From Petrolisthes cinctipes (lineage: Eukaryota; Arthropoda; Malacostraca; Decapoda; Porcellanidae), in contig JAWQEG010000062.1 in assembly GCA_033782935.1 (NCBI GenBank), positions 11,426,001 through 11,490,000 of the forward strand: a stretch of 64,000 bases of DNA, written 5' to 3'. The translations under genes were made by a program, and so were the position numbers. Positions 1 to 11,999 of this stretch are shown piece by piece. Each line of letters begins with the position of its first letter. Position 1 is the first letter of the stretch. The notes beneath the pieces are model-generated. The model did not search any database and was not told where the DNA came from. It saw nothing but the letters and a program-made list of their open reading frames with translations.

Positions 1-600
1 TTCTGATGTTTTGAACCAGAATTAGGGATATACACGGGTACAGAAGATGCATACACATATTGACTTTGGGCACATAAAATATCGATTTTCAGCATGTTTT
101 GGGGCTGTGTTTTAAAAACACTCTAACACGGAGTATGCACGTACAGATCGCTTCTGGGACCCAAAAACATTGAATTTTCGGGTGTTTTGAGCATGAATTT
201 GAGATATAAACGGGTACAGAAGATGCATGCACATATCGACTTTGGGCACCTAAAATATCGATTTTGAGCATGTTTTGGGCCTGTATTTTGAAAATACTCA
301 AACACGGTGTAGACATGTACAGATCGCTTCTGGGACACAAAAATATCGATTTTTTGGGTGTTTTGAGCCTGAATTTGAGATATAAACGGGTACAAAAGAT
401 GCATGCACATATCGACTTTGGGACCCAAAATATCGATTTTTAGTATGTTTTGGGCCTATAATTTGAAAATATTCTAGCACTGAGTAGGCATGTACAAATC
501 GCTTCTGGGACCCAAAAATATCGAATTTTCGGGGGTTTTGAGCCTGAATTTGGGATATAACCGGGTACAGAGGATGCATGCACATATCGACTTTTTGCAC
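1..600 (+). repeat. A-block alpha, copy 1 (about 3.4 monomers)
   Basis: A run of monomers with the ordered markers CACATAAAATATCG, GCACGTACAGATCG, AAAAACATTG, CTCAAACACGGTGTAGAC, GATTTTTTGGGTG and a TATAATTTG monomer. The same order occurs at an offset of 6,336 bp (36 x 176) and twice in domain A2. The copy is cut by the window edge. Confidence 0.85.
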
Positions 601-1344
601 CTAAAATATCGATTTTGACCATGTTTTGGGTCTGTATCTTGAAAACATTCTAGAGAGGAGTAGGCATGTACAGATCGCTTCTGGGACCCAAAAATACCGA
701 ATTTTCTGGTGTTTTGAACCTGAATTTGAGATATAAACGGATACATAAGATGCATACACATATTGACTTTGGGCAGCTAAAATATCGATTTTCAGCATGT
801 TTTGGGCCTGTATTTTAAAAACACTCTAACACGGAGTATGCATGTACAGATCGCTTCTGGGACCCAAAAACATTGAATTTTCGGGTGTTTTGAACCTGAA
901 TTTGAGATATAGACGGGTACAGAAGATGTATACACATATTGACTTTTGGCACATAAAATATAGATTTTCAGAATGTTTTAAGCCTGTATTTTGAAAATAC
1001 TTTAACACGGAGAAGGCATGTACAGATCGCTTCTGGGACCCAAAAATATCGAATTTTCGGGTGTTTTGAGTTTGAATTTGAGATATAAACGGATACAGAA
1101 GATGCATGCACATATTGACTTTGGGAACCTAAAATATCGATTTTGAGCATGTTTTGGGCCTGTATTTTGAAAATACTGTACCACGGAGTAGGCATGTACA
1201 GATCGCTCCTGGGACCCAAAAATATCTAATTTTCAGGTGTTTTGAACCTGAATTTGGGATATAGACGGATACAGAAGATGTATGCACATATCGACTTTGG
1301 GCACCTAAAATATCGATTTTGAGCATGTTTTGGACTTGTATTTT

Positions 1345-3455
1345 GAAAATACTCTAACACGGAGTAGGCATGTACAGATCGCTATTGGGACCCAAAAATA
1401 TCGAATTTTCGGGTGTTTTGAGCCTGAATTTGAGATATAAACGGGTACAGAAGATGCATGCACATATCGACTTTTTGCACCTAAAATATCGATTTTGAGC
1501 ATGTTTTGGGTCTGTATCTTGAAAACATTCTAGCAAGAAGTAGGCATGTACAGATTGCTTCTGGGACCCAAAAATATCGAATTTTCGAATGTTTTGAACC
1601 AGAATTAGGGATATAGACGGGTACAGAAGATGCATACACATATTGACTTTAGGCAGCTAAAATATCGATTTTCAGCATGCTTTAGGCTTGTATTTTGAAA
1701 ATACTCTATCACGGAGTATGCATGTACAGATGGCTTTTGGGACCCAAAAATATCGATTATTCGGGTGTTTTGAGTCTGAATTTATGATATAAACGGGTAC
1801 AGAAGATGCATGCACTTATCGACTTTGGGCACCCAATATATCGATTTTGAGCATGTTTTGGGCCTGTATTTTTTAAATACTCTAACACGGAGTAGACACG
1901 TACAGATCGCTTCTGGGAAACAAAAATATCGAATTTTTGAGTGTTTTGAGCCTAAATTTGAGATATAAACGGGTACAGAAGATGCATGCACATATCGACT
2001 TTTGGCACCCAAAATATCGATTTTGAGCATGTTCTGAGCCTATATATTGAAAAAATTCTAGCACTGAGTAGGCATGTACAGATCGCTTCTGGAAACCAAA
2101 AATATTGAATTTTCGGGTGTTTTGAGCCTGAATTTGAGATATAACCGGGTACAGAGAATGCATACACATATTGACTTTGTGCACCTAAAATATCAATTTT
2201 CAGCATGTTTTGGGCCTGTATTTTAAAAACACTCAAACACGGAGTATGCATGTACAGATGGCTTTTGGGATCAAAAAATATCGAATATTCTGGTGTTTTG
2301 AGTCTGAATTTGGGATATAAATGGGTACAGAAGATGCATGCACATATCGACTTTGGGCACCTAAAATATCAATTTTGAGCATGTTTTGGGCCTGTATTTT
2401 GAAAACATTCTAGCACTGAGTATGCATGTACAGATCGCTTAAGGGACCCAAAAATATGGAATTTTCGGGTGTTTTGAGATAGAATTTGAGATATAAACGG
2501 GTACAGAAAATGCATGCACATATCGGCTTTTTTCACCTAAAATATCGATTTTGATCATGCTTTGGGTCTGTATCTTGAAAAAATTCTTGCAAGGAGTAGG
2601 CATGTACAGATCGCTTCTCGGACCCAAAAACATTGAATTTTCGGGTGTTTTGAGCCTGAATTTGAGATATAAACGGGTACAAAAGATGAATGCACATATC
2701 GACTTTGGGCAGCTAAAATATCGATTTTGGGCATCTTTTGGGTCTGTATTTTGAAATTACTCAAACACGGTGTAGACATGTACAGATCGCTTCTGGGACA
2801 CAAAAATATCGATTTTTTGGGTGTTTTGAGCCTGAATTTGAGATATAAACGGGTACAGAAGATGCATGCACATATCGACTTTGGCACCCAAAATATCGAT
2901 TTTTAGTTTGTTTTGGGCGTATAATTTGAAAATATTCTAGCACTGAGTAGGCATGTACAGATCGCTTCTGCGACCCAAAAATGTCGAATTTTCGGGGGTT
3001 TTGAGCCAGAATTTGGGATATAACCGGGTACAGAGGATGCATGCAAATATCGACTTTTTGCACCTAAAATATCGATTTTGAGCATGTTTTGGGACTGTAT
3101 CTTGAAAACATTCTAGCAAGGAGTAGGCATGTACAGATCGCTTCTGGGACCCAAAAATACCTAATTTTTTGGTGTTTTGAACCTGAATTTGGGATATACA
3201 CGGGTACAGAAGATGCATACACATATTGACTTTGGGCACCTAAAATATAGATTTTCAGCATGTTTTGAGCCTGTATTTTGAAAATACTTTAACACGGAGA
3301 AGGCATGTACAGATCGCTTCTGGGACCCAAAAATATAGAATTTTCGGGTGTTTTGAGCCTGAATTTGAGATATAAACGGGTACAGAAAATGCATGCACAT
3401 ATCGACTTTTTGCACCTAAAATATCGATTTTGAGCATGTTTTGGGACTGTATCTT
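1345..3455 (+). repeat. 2,111-bp tandem duplication, copy 1 (12 monomers)
   Basis: This stretch recurs at an offset of 2,111 bp (12 x 176 minus 1) with only a few substitutions, for example GCCTATATATTG versus GCCTCTATATTG and CACGGAGTATGC versus CACGTAGTATGC. The unit spans twelve distinguishable monomers. The left edge is where copy 1 (ATTTTGAAAATACTC) and copy 2 (ATCTTGAAAATACTC) begin to agree. Such high identity points to a recent event. Confidence 0.92.
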
Positions 3456-5566
3456 GAAAATACTCTAACACGGAGTAGGCATGTACAGATCGCTATTGGG
3501 ACCCAAAAATATCGAATTTTCGGGTGTTTTGAGCCTGAATTTGAGATATAAACGGGTACAGAAGATGCATGCACATATCGACTTTTTGCACCTAAAATAT
3601 CGATTTTGAGCATGTTTTGGGTCTGTATCTTGAAAACATTCTAGCAAGAAGTAGGCATGTACAGATTGCTTCTGGGACCCAAAAATATCGAATTTTCGAA
3701 TGTTTTGAACCAGAATTAGGGATATAGACGGGTACAGAAGATGCATACACATATTGACTTTAGGCAGCTAAAATATCGATTTTCAGCATGCTTTAGGCTT
3801 GTATTTTGAAAATACTCTATCACGGAGTATGCATGTACAGATGGCTTTTGGGACCCAAAAATATCGATTATTCGGGTGTTTTGAGTCTGAATTTATGATA
3901 TAAACGGGTACAGAAGATGCATGCACTTATCGACTTTGGGCACCCAATATATCGATTTTGAGCATGTTTTGGGCCTGTATTTTTTAAATACTCTAACACG
4001 GAGTAGACACGTACAGATCGCTTCTGGGAAACAAAAATATCGAATTTTTGAGTGTTTTGAGCCTAAATTTGAGATATAAACGGGTACAGAAGATGCATGC
4101 ACATATCGACTTTTGGCACCCAAAATATCGATTTTGAGCATGTTCTGAGCCTCTATATTGAAAAAATTCTAGCACTGAGTAGGCATGTACAGATCGCTTC
4201 TGGAAACCAAAAATATTGAATTTTCGGGTGTTTTGAGCCTGAATTTGAGATATAACCGGGTACAGAGAATGCATACACATATTGACTTTGTGCACCTAAA
4301 ATATCAATTTTCAGCATGTTTTGGGCCTGTATTTTAAAAACACTCAAACACGTAGTATGCATGTACAGATGGCTTTTGGGATCAAAAAATATCGAATATT
4401 CTGGTGTTTTGAGTCTGAATTTGGGATATAAATGGGTACAGAAGATGCATGCACATATCGACTTTGGGCACCTAAAATATCAATTTTGAGCATGTTTTGG
4501 GCCTGTATTTTGAAAACATTCTAGCACTGAGTATGCATGTACAGATCGCTTAAGGGACCCAAAAATATGGAATTTTCGGGTGTTTTGAGATAGAATTTGA
4601 GATATAAACGGGTACAGAAAATGCATGCACATATCGGCTTTTTTCACCTAAAATATCGATTTTGATCATGCTTTGGGTCTGTATCTTGAAAAAATTCTTG
4701 CAAGGAGTAGGCATGTACAGATCGCTTCTCGGACCCAAAAACATTGAATTTTCGGGTGTTTTGAGCCTGAATTTGAGATATAAACGGGTACAAAAGATGA
4801 ATGCACATATCGACTTTGGGCAGCTAAAATATCGATTTTGGGCATCTTTTGGGTCTGTATTTTGAAATTACTCAAACACGGTGTAGACATGTACAGATCG
4901 CTTCTGGGACACAAAAATATCGATTTTTTGGGTGTTTTGAGCCTGAATTTGAGATATAAACGGGTACAGAAGATGCATGCACATATTGACTTTGGCACCC
5001 AAAATATCGATTTTTAGTTTGTTTTGGGCGTATAATTTGAAAATATTCTAGCACTGAGTAGGCATGTACAGATCGCTTCTGCGACCCAAAAATGTCGAAT
5101 TTTCGGGGGTTTTGAGCCAGAATTTGGGATATAACCGGGTACAGAGGATGCATGCAAATATCGACTTTTTGCACCTAAAATATCGATTTTGAGCATGTTT
5201 TGGGACTGTATCTTGAAAACATTCTAGCAAGGAGTAGGCATGTACAGATCGCTTCTGGGACCCAAAAATACCTAATTTTTTGGTGTTTTGAACCTGAATT
5301 TGGGATATACACGGGTACAGAAGATGCATACACATATTGACTTTGGGCACCTAAAATATAGATTTTCAGCATGTTTTGAGCCTGTATTTTGAAAATACTT
5401 TAACACGGAGAAGGCATGTACAGATCGCTTCTGGGACCCAAAAATATAGAATTTTCGGGTGTTTAGAGCCTGAATTTGAGATATAAACGGGTACAGAAAA
5501 TGCATGCACATATCGACTTTTTGCACCTAAAATATCGATTTTGAGCATGTTTTTGGACTGTATCTT
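3456..5566 (+). repeat. 2,111-bp tandem duplication, copy 2 (12 monomers)
   Basis: This is the second copy, immediately adjacent to the first. The junction monomer reads GTATCTTGAAAATACTCTAAC, a hybrid of the GTATCTTGAAAACATTC type that ends the unit and the GTATTTTGAAAATACTC type that begins it. The exchange therefore lies within the shared string CTTGAAAA at 3,453-3,460. After the second copy the original GTATCTTGAAAACATTC form reappears at 5,561, as expected if the junction was made by unequal exchange between out-of-register monomers. Confidence 0.9.
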
Positions 5567-5569
5567 GAA

Positions 5570-6230
5570 AACATTCTAGCAAGAAGTAGGCATGTACAGA
5601 TTGCTTCTGAGACCCAAAAATATCGAATTTTCGAATGTTTTGAACCTGAATTTGGGATATAGACGGGTACAGAAGATGCATAGACATATTGACTTTTGGC
5701 AGCTAAAATATCGATTTTCAGCATGTTTTAGGCTTGTATTTTGAAAATACTCTGACACGGAGTATGCATGTACAGATGGCTTTTGGGACCCAAAAATATC
5801 GAATATTCGGGTGTTTTGAGTCTGAATTTGAGATATAAACGGGTACAGAAGATGCATGCACATATCGACTTTAGGCACCCAATATATCGATTTTGAGCAT
5901 ATTTTGGGCCTGTATTTTTAAAATACTCTAACACGGAGTAGACACGTAAAGATCGCTTCTGGGACACAAAAATATCGATTTTTTTGGTGTTTTGAGCCTG
6001 AATTTAAGATATAAACGGGTACAGAAGTTGCATGCACATATCGACTTTGGGCACCCAAAATATCGATTTTTAGCATGTTTTGGACCTATATTTTTAAAAC
6101 ATTCTAGCACTGAGTAGGCATGTACAGATCGCTTCTGGGACCCAAAAATATCGAATTTTCGGAGTTTTGAGCCTGAATTTGAGATATAAACGGGTACAGA
6201 AGATGCATGCACATATCGACTTTTTGCACT
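5570..6230 (+). repeat. A-block beta, copy 1
   Basis: Ordered markers are AGCAAGAAGTAGG, TCGAATGTTTTGAACC, TTAGGCTTGTATTTTG, GTACAGATGGCTTTTGGG, CGAATATTCGGG, CACCCAATATATCG, GAGCATATTTTGGG and GAAGTTGCATGCAC. The same order is found at 55,410 and 59,990 in domain A2. Confidence 0.82.
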
Positions 6231-6237
6231 TAATTAA
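6230..6237. other. TTAATTAA insertion site, copy 1
   Basis: A normal monomer reads GCACTTAAAATATCG here; this one reads GCACTTAATTAAAATATCG, four extra bases that make an 8-bp palindrome. It occurs only in subfamily A monomers. Confidence 0.85.
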
Positions 6238-6336
6238 AATATCGATTTTGAGCATGTTTTGGGTCTGTATCTTAAAAACATTCTAGCAAGGAGTAGGCAT
6301 GTACAGATCGCTTCTGGGACCCAAAAATATTGAATT

Positions 6337-6911
6337 TTCTGATGTTTTGAACCAGAATTAGGGATATACACGGGTACAGAAGATGCATACACATATTGAC
6401 TTTGGGCACATAAAATATCGATTTTCAGCATGTTTTGGGCCTGTATTTTAAAAACACTCTAACACGGAGTATGCACGTACAGATCGCTTCTGGGACCCAA
6501 AAACATTGAATTTTCGGGTGTTTTGAGCATGAATTTGAGATATAAACGGGTACAGAAGATGCATGCACATATCGACTTTGGGCACCTAAAATATCGATTT
6601 TGAGCATGTTTTGGGCCTGTATTTTGAAAATACTCAAACACGGTGTAGACATGTACAGATCGCTTCTGGGACACAAAAATATCGATTTTTTGGGTGTTTT
6701 GAGCCTGAATTTGAGATATAAACGGGTACAGAAGATGCATGCACATATCGACTTTGGGACCCAAAATATCGATTTTTAGTATGTTTTGGGCGTATAATTT
6801 GAAAATATTTTAGCACTGAGTAGGCATGTACAGATCGCTTCTGCCATGGGACCCAAAAATATCGAATTTTCTGGGGTTTTGAGCCTGAATTTGGGATATA
6901 ACCGGGTACAG
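6337..6911 (+). repeat. A-block alpha, copy 2
   Basis: It matches 1-570 at an offset of 6,336 bp, then 6,341 bp after a 5-bp insertion at about 6,843 that gives TGCCATGGGACCC, a sequence I saw nowhere else in the window. Beyond about 6,911 the following monomer differs from that after copy 1 (CAGAAGATGCATACAC versus CAGAGGATGCATGCAC), marking the end of shared order. Confidence 0.85.
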
Positions 6912-7119
6912 AAGATGCATACACATATTAACTTTGGGCACCTAAAATATAGATTTTCAGCATGTTTTAAGCCTGTATTTTGAAAATACTTTAACACTGA
7001 GAAGGCATGTACAGATCTCTTCTTGGACCCAAAAAAATCCAATTTTCGGGTGTTTTGAGCCAGAATTTGAGATATAAACGGATACAGAAGATGCATGCAC
7101 ATATTGACTTTGGGCACCT

Positions 7120-7640
7120 AAAATATCGATTTTGAGCATGTTTTGGGCCTGTATTTTGAAAATATTGTACCACGGAGTAGGCATGTACAGATCGCTTCTG
7201 GGACACAAAAATATTGCTTTTTTGGGTGTTTTGAGCCTGAATTTGAGATATAAACGAGTACAGAAGATGCATGCACATATCGACTTTGGACACCTAACAT
7301 ATCGATTTTTAGTATGTTTTGGGCCTGTATTTTAAAAATACTCTAACACGGAGTAGAGATGTACAGATCGCTTTTGGGATCCAAAAATATCGAATTTTTG
7401 GGTGTTTTGAGCCTGAATTTGCGATATAAACGGATACAGAAGATGCATGCACATATCTACTTTTTGCACCTAAAACATCGATTTTGATCTTGTTTTGGGT
7501 CTGTATCTTGAACAAATTCTAGCAAGGAGTTGGCATGTACAGATCGCTCCTGGGACCCAAAAATATCGAATTTTCGGGTGTTTTGAACCTGAATTTGGGA
7601 TATAGACGGATACAGAAGATGCATACACATATTGACTTTG
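7120..7640 (+). repeat. A-block gamma, copy 1 (about 3 monomers)
   Basis: Markers in order are CTGTACCACGG (here TTGTACCACGG), a GGGACACAAAAATAT monomer, TTGGACACCTAACATATCG, GATTTTTAGTATG, GATCTTGTTTTGGGTC and GATCGCTCCTGGGACC. The order recurs at offsets of 1,942 and about 3,877 bp and in domain A2. Confidence 0.8.
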
Positions 7641-8523
7641 GGCACCTAAAATATAGATTTTCAGCATGTTTTGGGCCTGTAATTTGCAAACACTTTAACA
7701 CGGAGTAGGCATGTACAGATCGCTTCTGGGACCCAAAAATATCGAATTTTCGGGTGTTTTGAGCCTAAATTTGAGATATAAACGGGTACAGAAGATGCAT
7801 GCACATATCGACTTTGGACACCTAAAATATCGATTTATAGCATGTTTTAAGGCTCTATTTTAAAAACATTCTAGCACTGAGTAGGCATGTGCAGATTGCT
7901 TAAGGGACCCAAAAATATCGAATTTTCGGAGTTTTGAGCCTGAATTTGAGATATAAACGGGTACAGAAGATGCATACACATATCGACTTTTTGCACCTAA
8001 AATATCGATTTTGATCATGTTTTGGGTCTGTATCTTGAAAAAATTCTAGCAAGGAGTAGGCATGTACAGATCGCTCCTGGGACCCACAAATATCGAATTT
8101 TCGGGAGTTTTGAGCCTGAATTTGAGATATAACCGTGTACAGAGAATGCATACACATATTGACTTTGTGCACCTAAAATATCAATTTTTTAGCATGTTTT
8201 GGGCCTTTAATTTAAAAACACTCTAACACGGAGTATGCACGTACAGATCGCTTCTGGGACACAAAAATATCGATTTTTTGGGTGTTTTGAGCCTGAATTT
8301 GAGATATAAACGGGTACAGAAGATGCATGCACATATCGACTTTGGCACCCAAAATATCGATTTTTAGTTTGTTTTGGGCGTATAATTTTAAATATTCTAG
8401 CACTGAGTAGGCATGTACAGATCGCTTCTGGAACCCAAAAATATCGAATTTTCGGGGGTTTTGAGCCAGAATTTGGGATATAACCGGGTACAGAGGATGC
8501 ATGCACATATCGACTTTTTGCAC

Positions 8524-8531
8524 TTAATTAA
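8524..8531. other. TTAATTAA insertion site, copy 2
   Basis: The same 4-bp insertion at the same monomer position as at 6,230, in GCACTTAATTAAAATATCG. Confidence 0.85.
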
Positions 8532-9059
8532 AATATCGATTTGGAGCATGTTTTGGGTCTGTATCTTGAAAACATTCTAGCAAGGAGTAGGCATGTACAG
8601 ATCGCTTCTGGGACAAAAAAATACCGAATTTTCAGGTGTTTTGAACCTGAATTTATTTGGGATATACACGTGTACAGAAGATGCATACACATATTGACTT
8701 TGTGCACCTAAAATATAGATTTTCAGCATGTTTTGAGCCTGTATTTTGCAAATACTTTAACACAGAGAAGGCATGTACAGATCGCTTCTGGAACCCAAAA
8801 ATATCGAATTTTATGGTGTTTTGAGCCAGAATTTGGGATATAAACGGGTACAGAGGATCCATGCACATATCGACTTTTTGCACCTAAAATATCGATTTTG
8901 AGCATGTTTTAAGACTGTATTTTAAAAATACTCTAACACGGAGTAGACATGTACAGATCGCTTTTGGGACCCAAAAATATCTAATTTTCGGGTGTTTTGA
9001 GCCTGAATTTGATATATAAACGGGTACAGAAGATGCATGCACATATTGACTTTGGGCAC

Positions 9060-9585
9060 CTAAAATATCGATTTTGAGCATGTTTTGGGCCTGTATTTTG
9101 AAAATACTGTACCACGGAGTAGGCATGTACAGATCGCTTCTGGGACACAAAAATATGAATTTTTTGGGTGTTTTGAGCCTAAATTTGAGATATAAACGGG
9201 TACAGAAGATGCATGCACATATCGCCTTTGGACACTTAAAATATCGATTTTTAGTATGTTTTGGGCCTGTATTTTAAAAATACTCTAACACGGAGTAGAC
9301 ATGTACAGATCGCTTTTGGGACCCAAAAATATCTAATTTTCGGGTGTTTTGAGCCTGAATTTGATATATAAACGGGTACAGAAGATGCATGCACATATCG
9401 ACTTTTTGCACCTAAAATATCGATTTTAATCTTGTTTTGGGTCTGTATCTTGAAAAAATTCTAGCAAGGAGTAGGCATGTACAGATCGCTCCTGGGACCC
9501 AAAAATATCGAATTTTCGGGTGTTTTGAACCTGAATTTGGGATATAGACGGGTACAGAAGATGCATACACATATTGACTTTGGGC
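9060..9585 (+). repeat. A-block gamma, copy 2
   Basis: The same monomer order as at 7,120, at an offset of 1,942 bp (11 x 176 plus 6): ACTGTACCACGGAG, GGGACACAAAAATATG, TTAGTATGTTTTGGGCC, AATCTTGTTTTGGG and CGCTCCTGGG. Downstream the copies diverge (CAGCTAAAATATCG here, CACCTAAAATATAG at 7,660). Confidence 0.8.
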
Positions 9586-10999
9586 AGCTAAAATATCGAT
9601 TTTCAGCATGTTTTAGGCTTGTATTTTGAAAATACTATAACACGGAGTATGTATGTACAGATGGCTTTTGGGACCCAAAAATTTCGATTATTCGGGTGTT
9701 TTGAGTCTGAATTTATGATATAAACGGGTACAGAAAATGCATGCACATATCGTCTTTGGGCACACAATATATCGATTTTGAGCATGTTTTGGGCCTGTAT
9801 TTTTAAAATACTCTAACACGGAGTAGACACGTACAGATCGCTTCTGGGACACAAAAATATCAAATTTTTGGGTGTTTTGAGCCTGAATTTGAGATATAAA
9901 CGGGTACAGAAGATGCATGCACATATCGACTTTGGGCACCCAAAATATCGATTTTTAGCATGTTCTGAGCCTATATTTTGAAAACATTCTAGCACTGAGT
10001 AGGCATGTACAGATCGCTTCTGGGACCCAAAAATATTGAATTTTCGGGTGTTTTGAGCCTGAATTTGAGATATAACCGGGTACAGAGAATGCATACACTT
10101 ATTGACTTTGTGCACCTAAAATATCAATTTTCAGCTTGTTTTGGGCCTGTATTTTAAAAACACTCTAACACGGAGTATGCATATACAGATCGCTTCTGGG
10201 ATCCAAAAATATCGAATTTTCGAGTGTTTTGAACCTGAATTTGGGATATAGACTGGTACAGAAGATGCATACACATATTGAGTTTGGGCAGCTAAAATAT
10301 CGATTTGCAGCATGTTTTAGGCCTGTATTTTGAACATACTCTAACACGGAGTATGCATGTACAGATCGCTTAAGGGACCCAAAAATATGGAATTTTCGGG
10401 TGTTTTGAGCTTGAATTTGAGATATAAACGGGTACAGAAGATGCATGCACATATCGACTTTGGGCACCTAAAATATCGATTACGATCATGTTTTGGGTCT
10501 GTATCTTTAAAAAATTCTTGCAAGGAGTAGGCATGTACAGATCGCTTCTCGGACCCAAAAATATCGAATTTACGGAGCTTTGAGCCTGAATTTGAGATAT
10601 AAACGGGTACAGAAGATGCATGCACATATCGGCTTTTTGCACTTAAAATATCGATTTTGAGCATGTTTTGGGTCTGTATCTTGAAAACATTCTAGCAAGG
10701 AGTAGGCATGTACAGATCGCTTCTGGGACCCGAAAATACCGAATTTTCTGGCGTTTTAAACCTGAATTTGAGATATAGACGGGTACAGAAGATGCATACA
10801 CATATTAACTTTGGGCACCTAAAATATAGATTTTCAGCATGTTTTAAGCCTGTATTTTGAAAATACTTTAACACGGAGAAGGCATGTACAGATCGCTTCT
10901 GGGACCCAAAAATATCGAATTATCGGGTGTTTTGAGCCTGAATTTGAGATATAAACGGATACAGAAGATGCATGCACATATCGACTTTGGGCACCTAAA

Positions 11000-11515
11000 A
11001 TATCGATTTTGAGCATGTTTTGTGCCTGTATTTTGAAAATACTGTACCACGGAGTAGGCATGTACAGAACGCTTCTGGGACACAAAAATATGGATTTTTT
11101 GGGTATTTTGAGCCTGAATTTGAGATATAAACGGGTACAGAAGATGCATGCACATATCGACTTTGGACACCTAAAATATCGATTTTTAGGATGTTTTGGG
11201 ACTGTATTTTGAAAATACTCTAACACGGAGTAGACATGTACAGATCGCTTTTGGGACCCAAAAATATCGAATTTTCGGGTGTTTTGAGCCTGAATTTGAG
11301 ATATAAACGGGTTCAGAAGATGCATGCACATATCCACTTTTTGCACCTAAAATATCGATTTTGATCTTGTTTAGGGTCTGTATCTTGAAAAAATTCTAGC
11401 AAGGAGTAGGCATGTACAAATCGCTCCTGGGACCCAAAAATATCGAATTTTCGGGTGTTTTGAACCAGAATTTGGGATATAGACGGATACAGAAGATGCA
11501 TGCACATATCGACTT
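11000..11515 (+). repeat. A-block gamma, copy 3
   Basis: Third occurrence, 1,935 bp (11 x 176 minus 1) after copy 2, with ACTGTACCACGG, GGGACACAAAAATATGG, GATCTTGTTTAGGGTC and CGCTCCTGGG. The two spacings near 1,940 bp suggest an eroded 11-monomer higher-order repeat in the right half of domain A1. Confidence 0.8.
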
Positions 11516-11999
11516 TGGGCACCTAAAATATCGATTTTGAGCATGTTTTGGGCCTGTATTTTGAAAATACTCTAACACGAAGTAGGCATGTACACATCGC
11601 TTCTGGTACCCAAAAATATCGAATTTTCGGGTGTTTTGAGCCTGAATTTGAGATATAAACGGGTACAGAAGATGCATGCACATATCGACTTTTTGCACCT
11701 AAAATATCGATTTTGAGCATGTTTTGGGTCTGTATCTTGAAAACATTCTAGCAAAAAGTAGGCATGTACAGATTGATTCTGGGACCCCAAGATGTCGAAT
11801 TTTCGAATGTTTTGAACCTGAATTTGGGATATAGACGGTTACAGAAGATGCATACACATATTGTCTTTGGGCACCTAAAATATCGATTTTGAGCATGTTT
11901 TGGGTCTGTATTGTGAAAATACTCTAACAAGAAGTAGGCATGTACAGATCGCTTCTGGGACACAAAAATATCGAATTTTCGGGTGTTTTGAGCCTGAAT

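Larger units (their letters stand above)
1..11900 (+). repeat. Satellite domain A1 (full-length subfamily A)
   Basis: Monomers here keep the full 176-bp length, with only single-base to 5-bp indels. Diagnostic variants include TCTAGCAAGGAGTAGG, CTCAAACACGGTGTAGAC, GGGCGTATAATTTG, GATATAACCGGGTACAGAGG and GATATAGACGGGTACAG. Neither the 29-bp nor the 18-bp deletion monomer of domain C appears. The same variants return in 55,030-64,000. The right edge is placed where runs such as GTATTGTGAAAATACTC and CTTAAATTTTCG appear near 11,900-12,060 and the repeat pattern of domain B starts; it may be off by one or two monomers. Confidence 0.8.

Noticed and set aside
60..100. Promoter-like TATAAA or terminator-like T-runs within monomers
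   Set aside because: GATATAAACGGG and the T-rich stretches occur in nearly every monomer, so they carry no specific signal and no gene lies next to them.
2551..2754. Plus-strand 67-codon open frames, also at 4,662, 7,132, 9,074 and 11,009
   Set aside because: They recur because the same monomer block recurs (offsets of 2,111, 1,942 and 1,935 bp) and have no distinct composition. They are read-throughs of satellite sequence.
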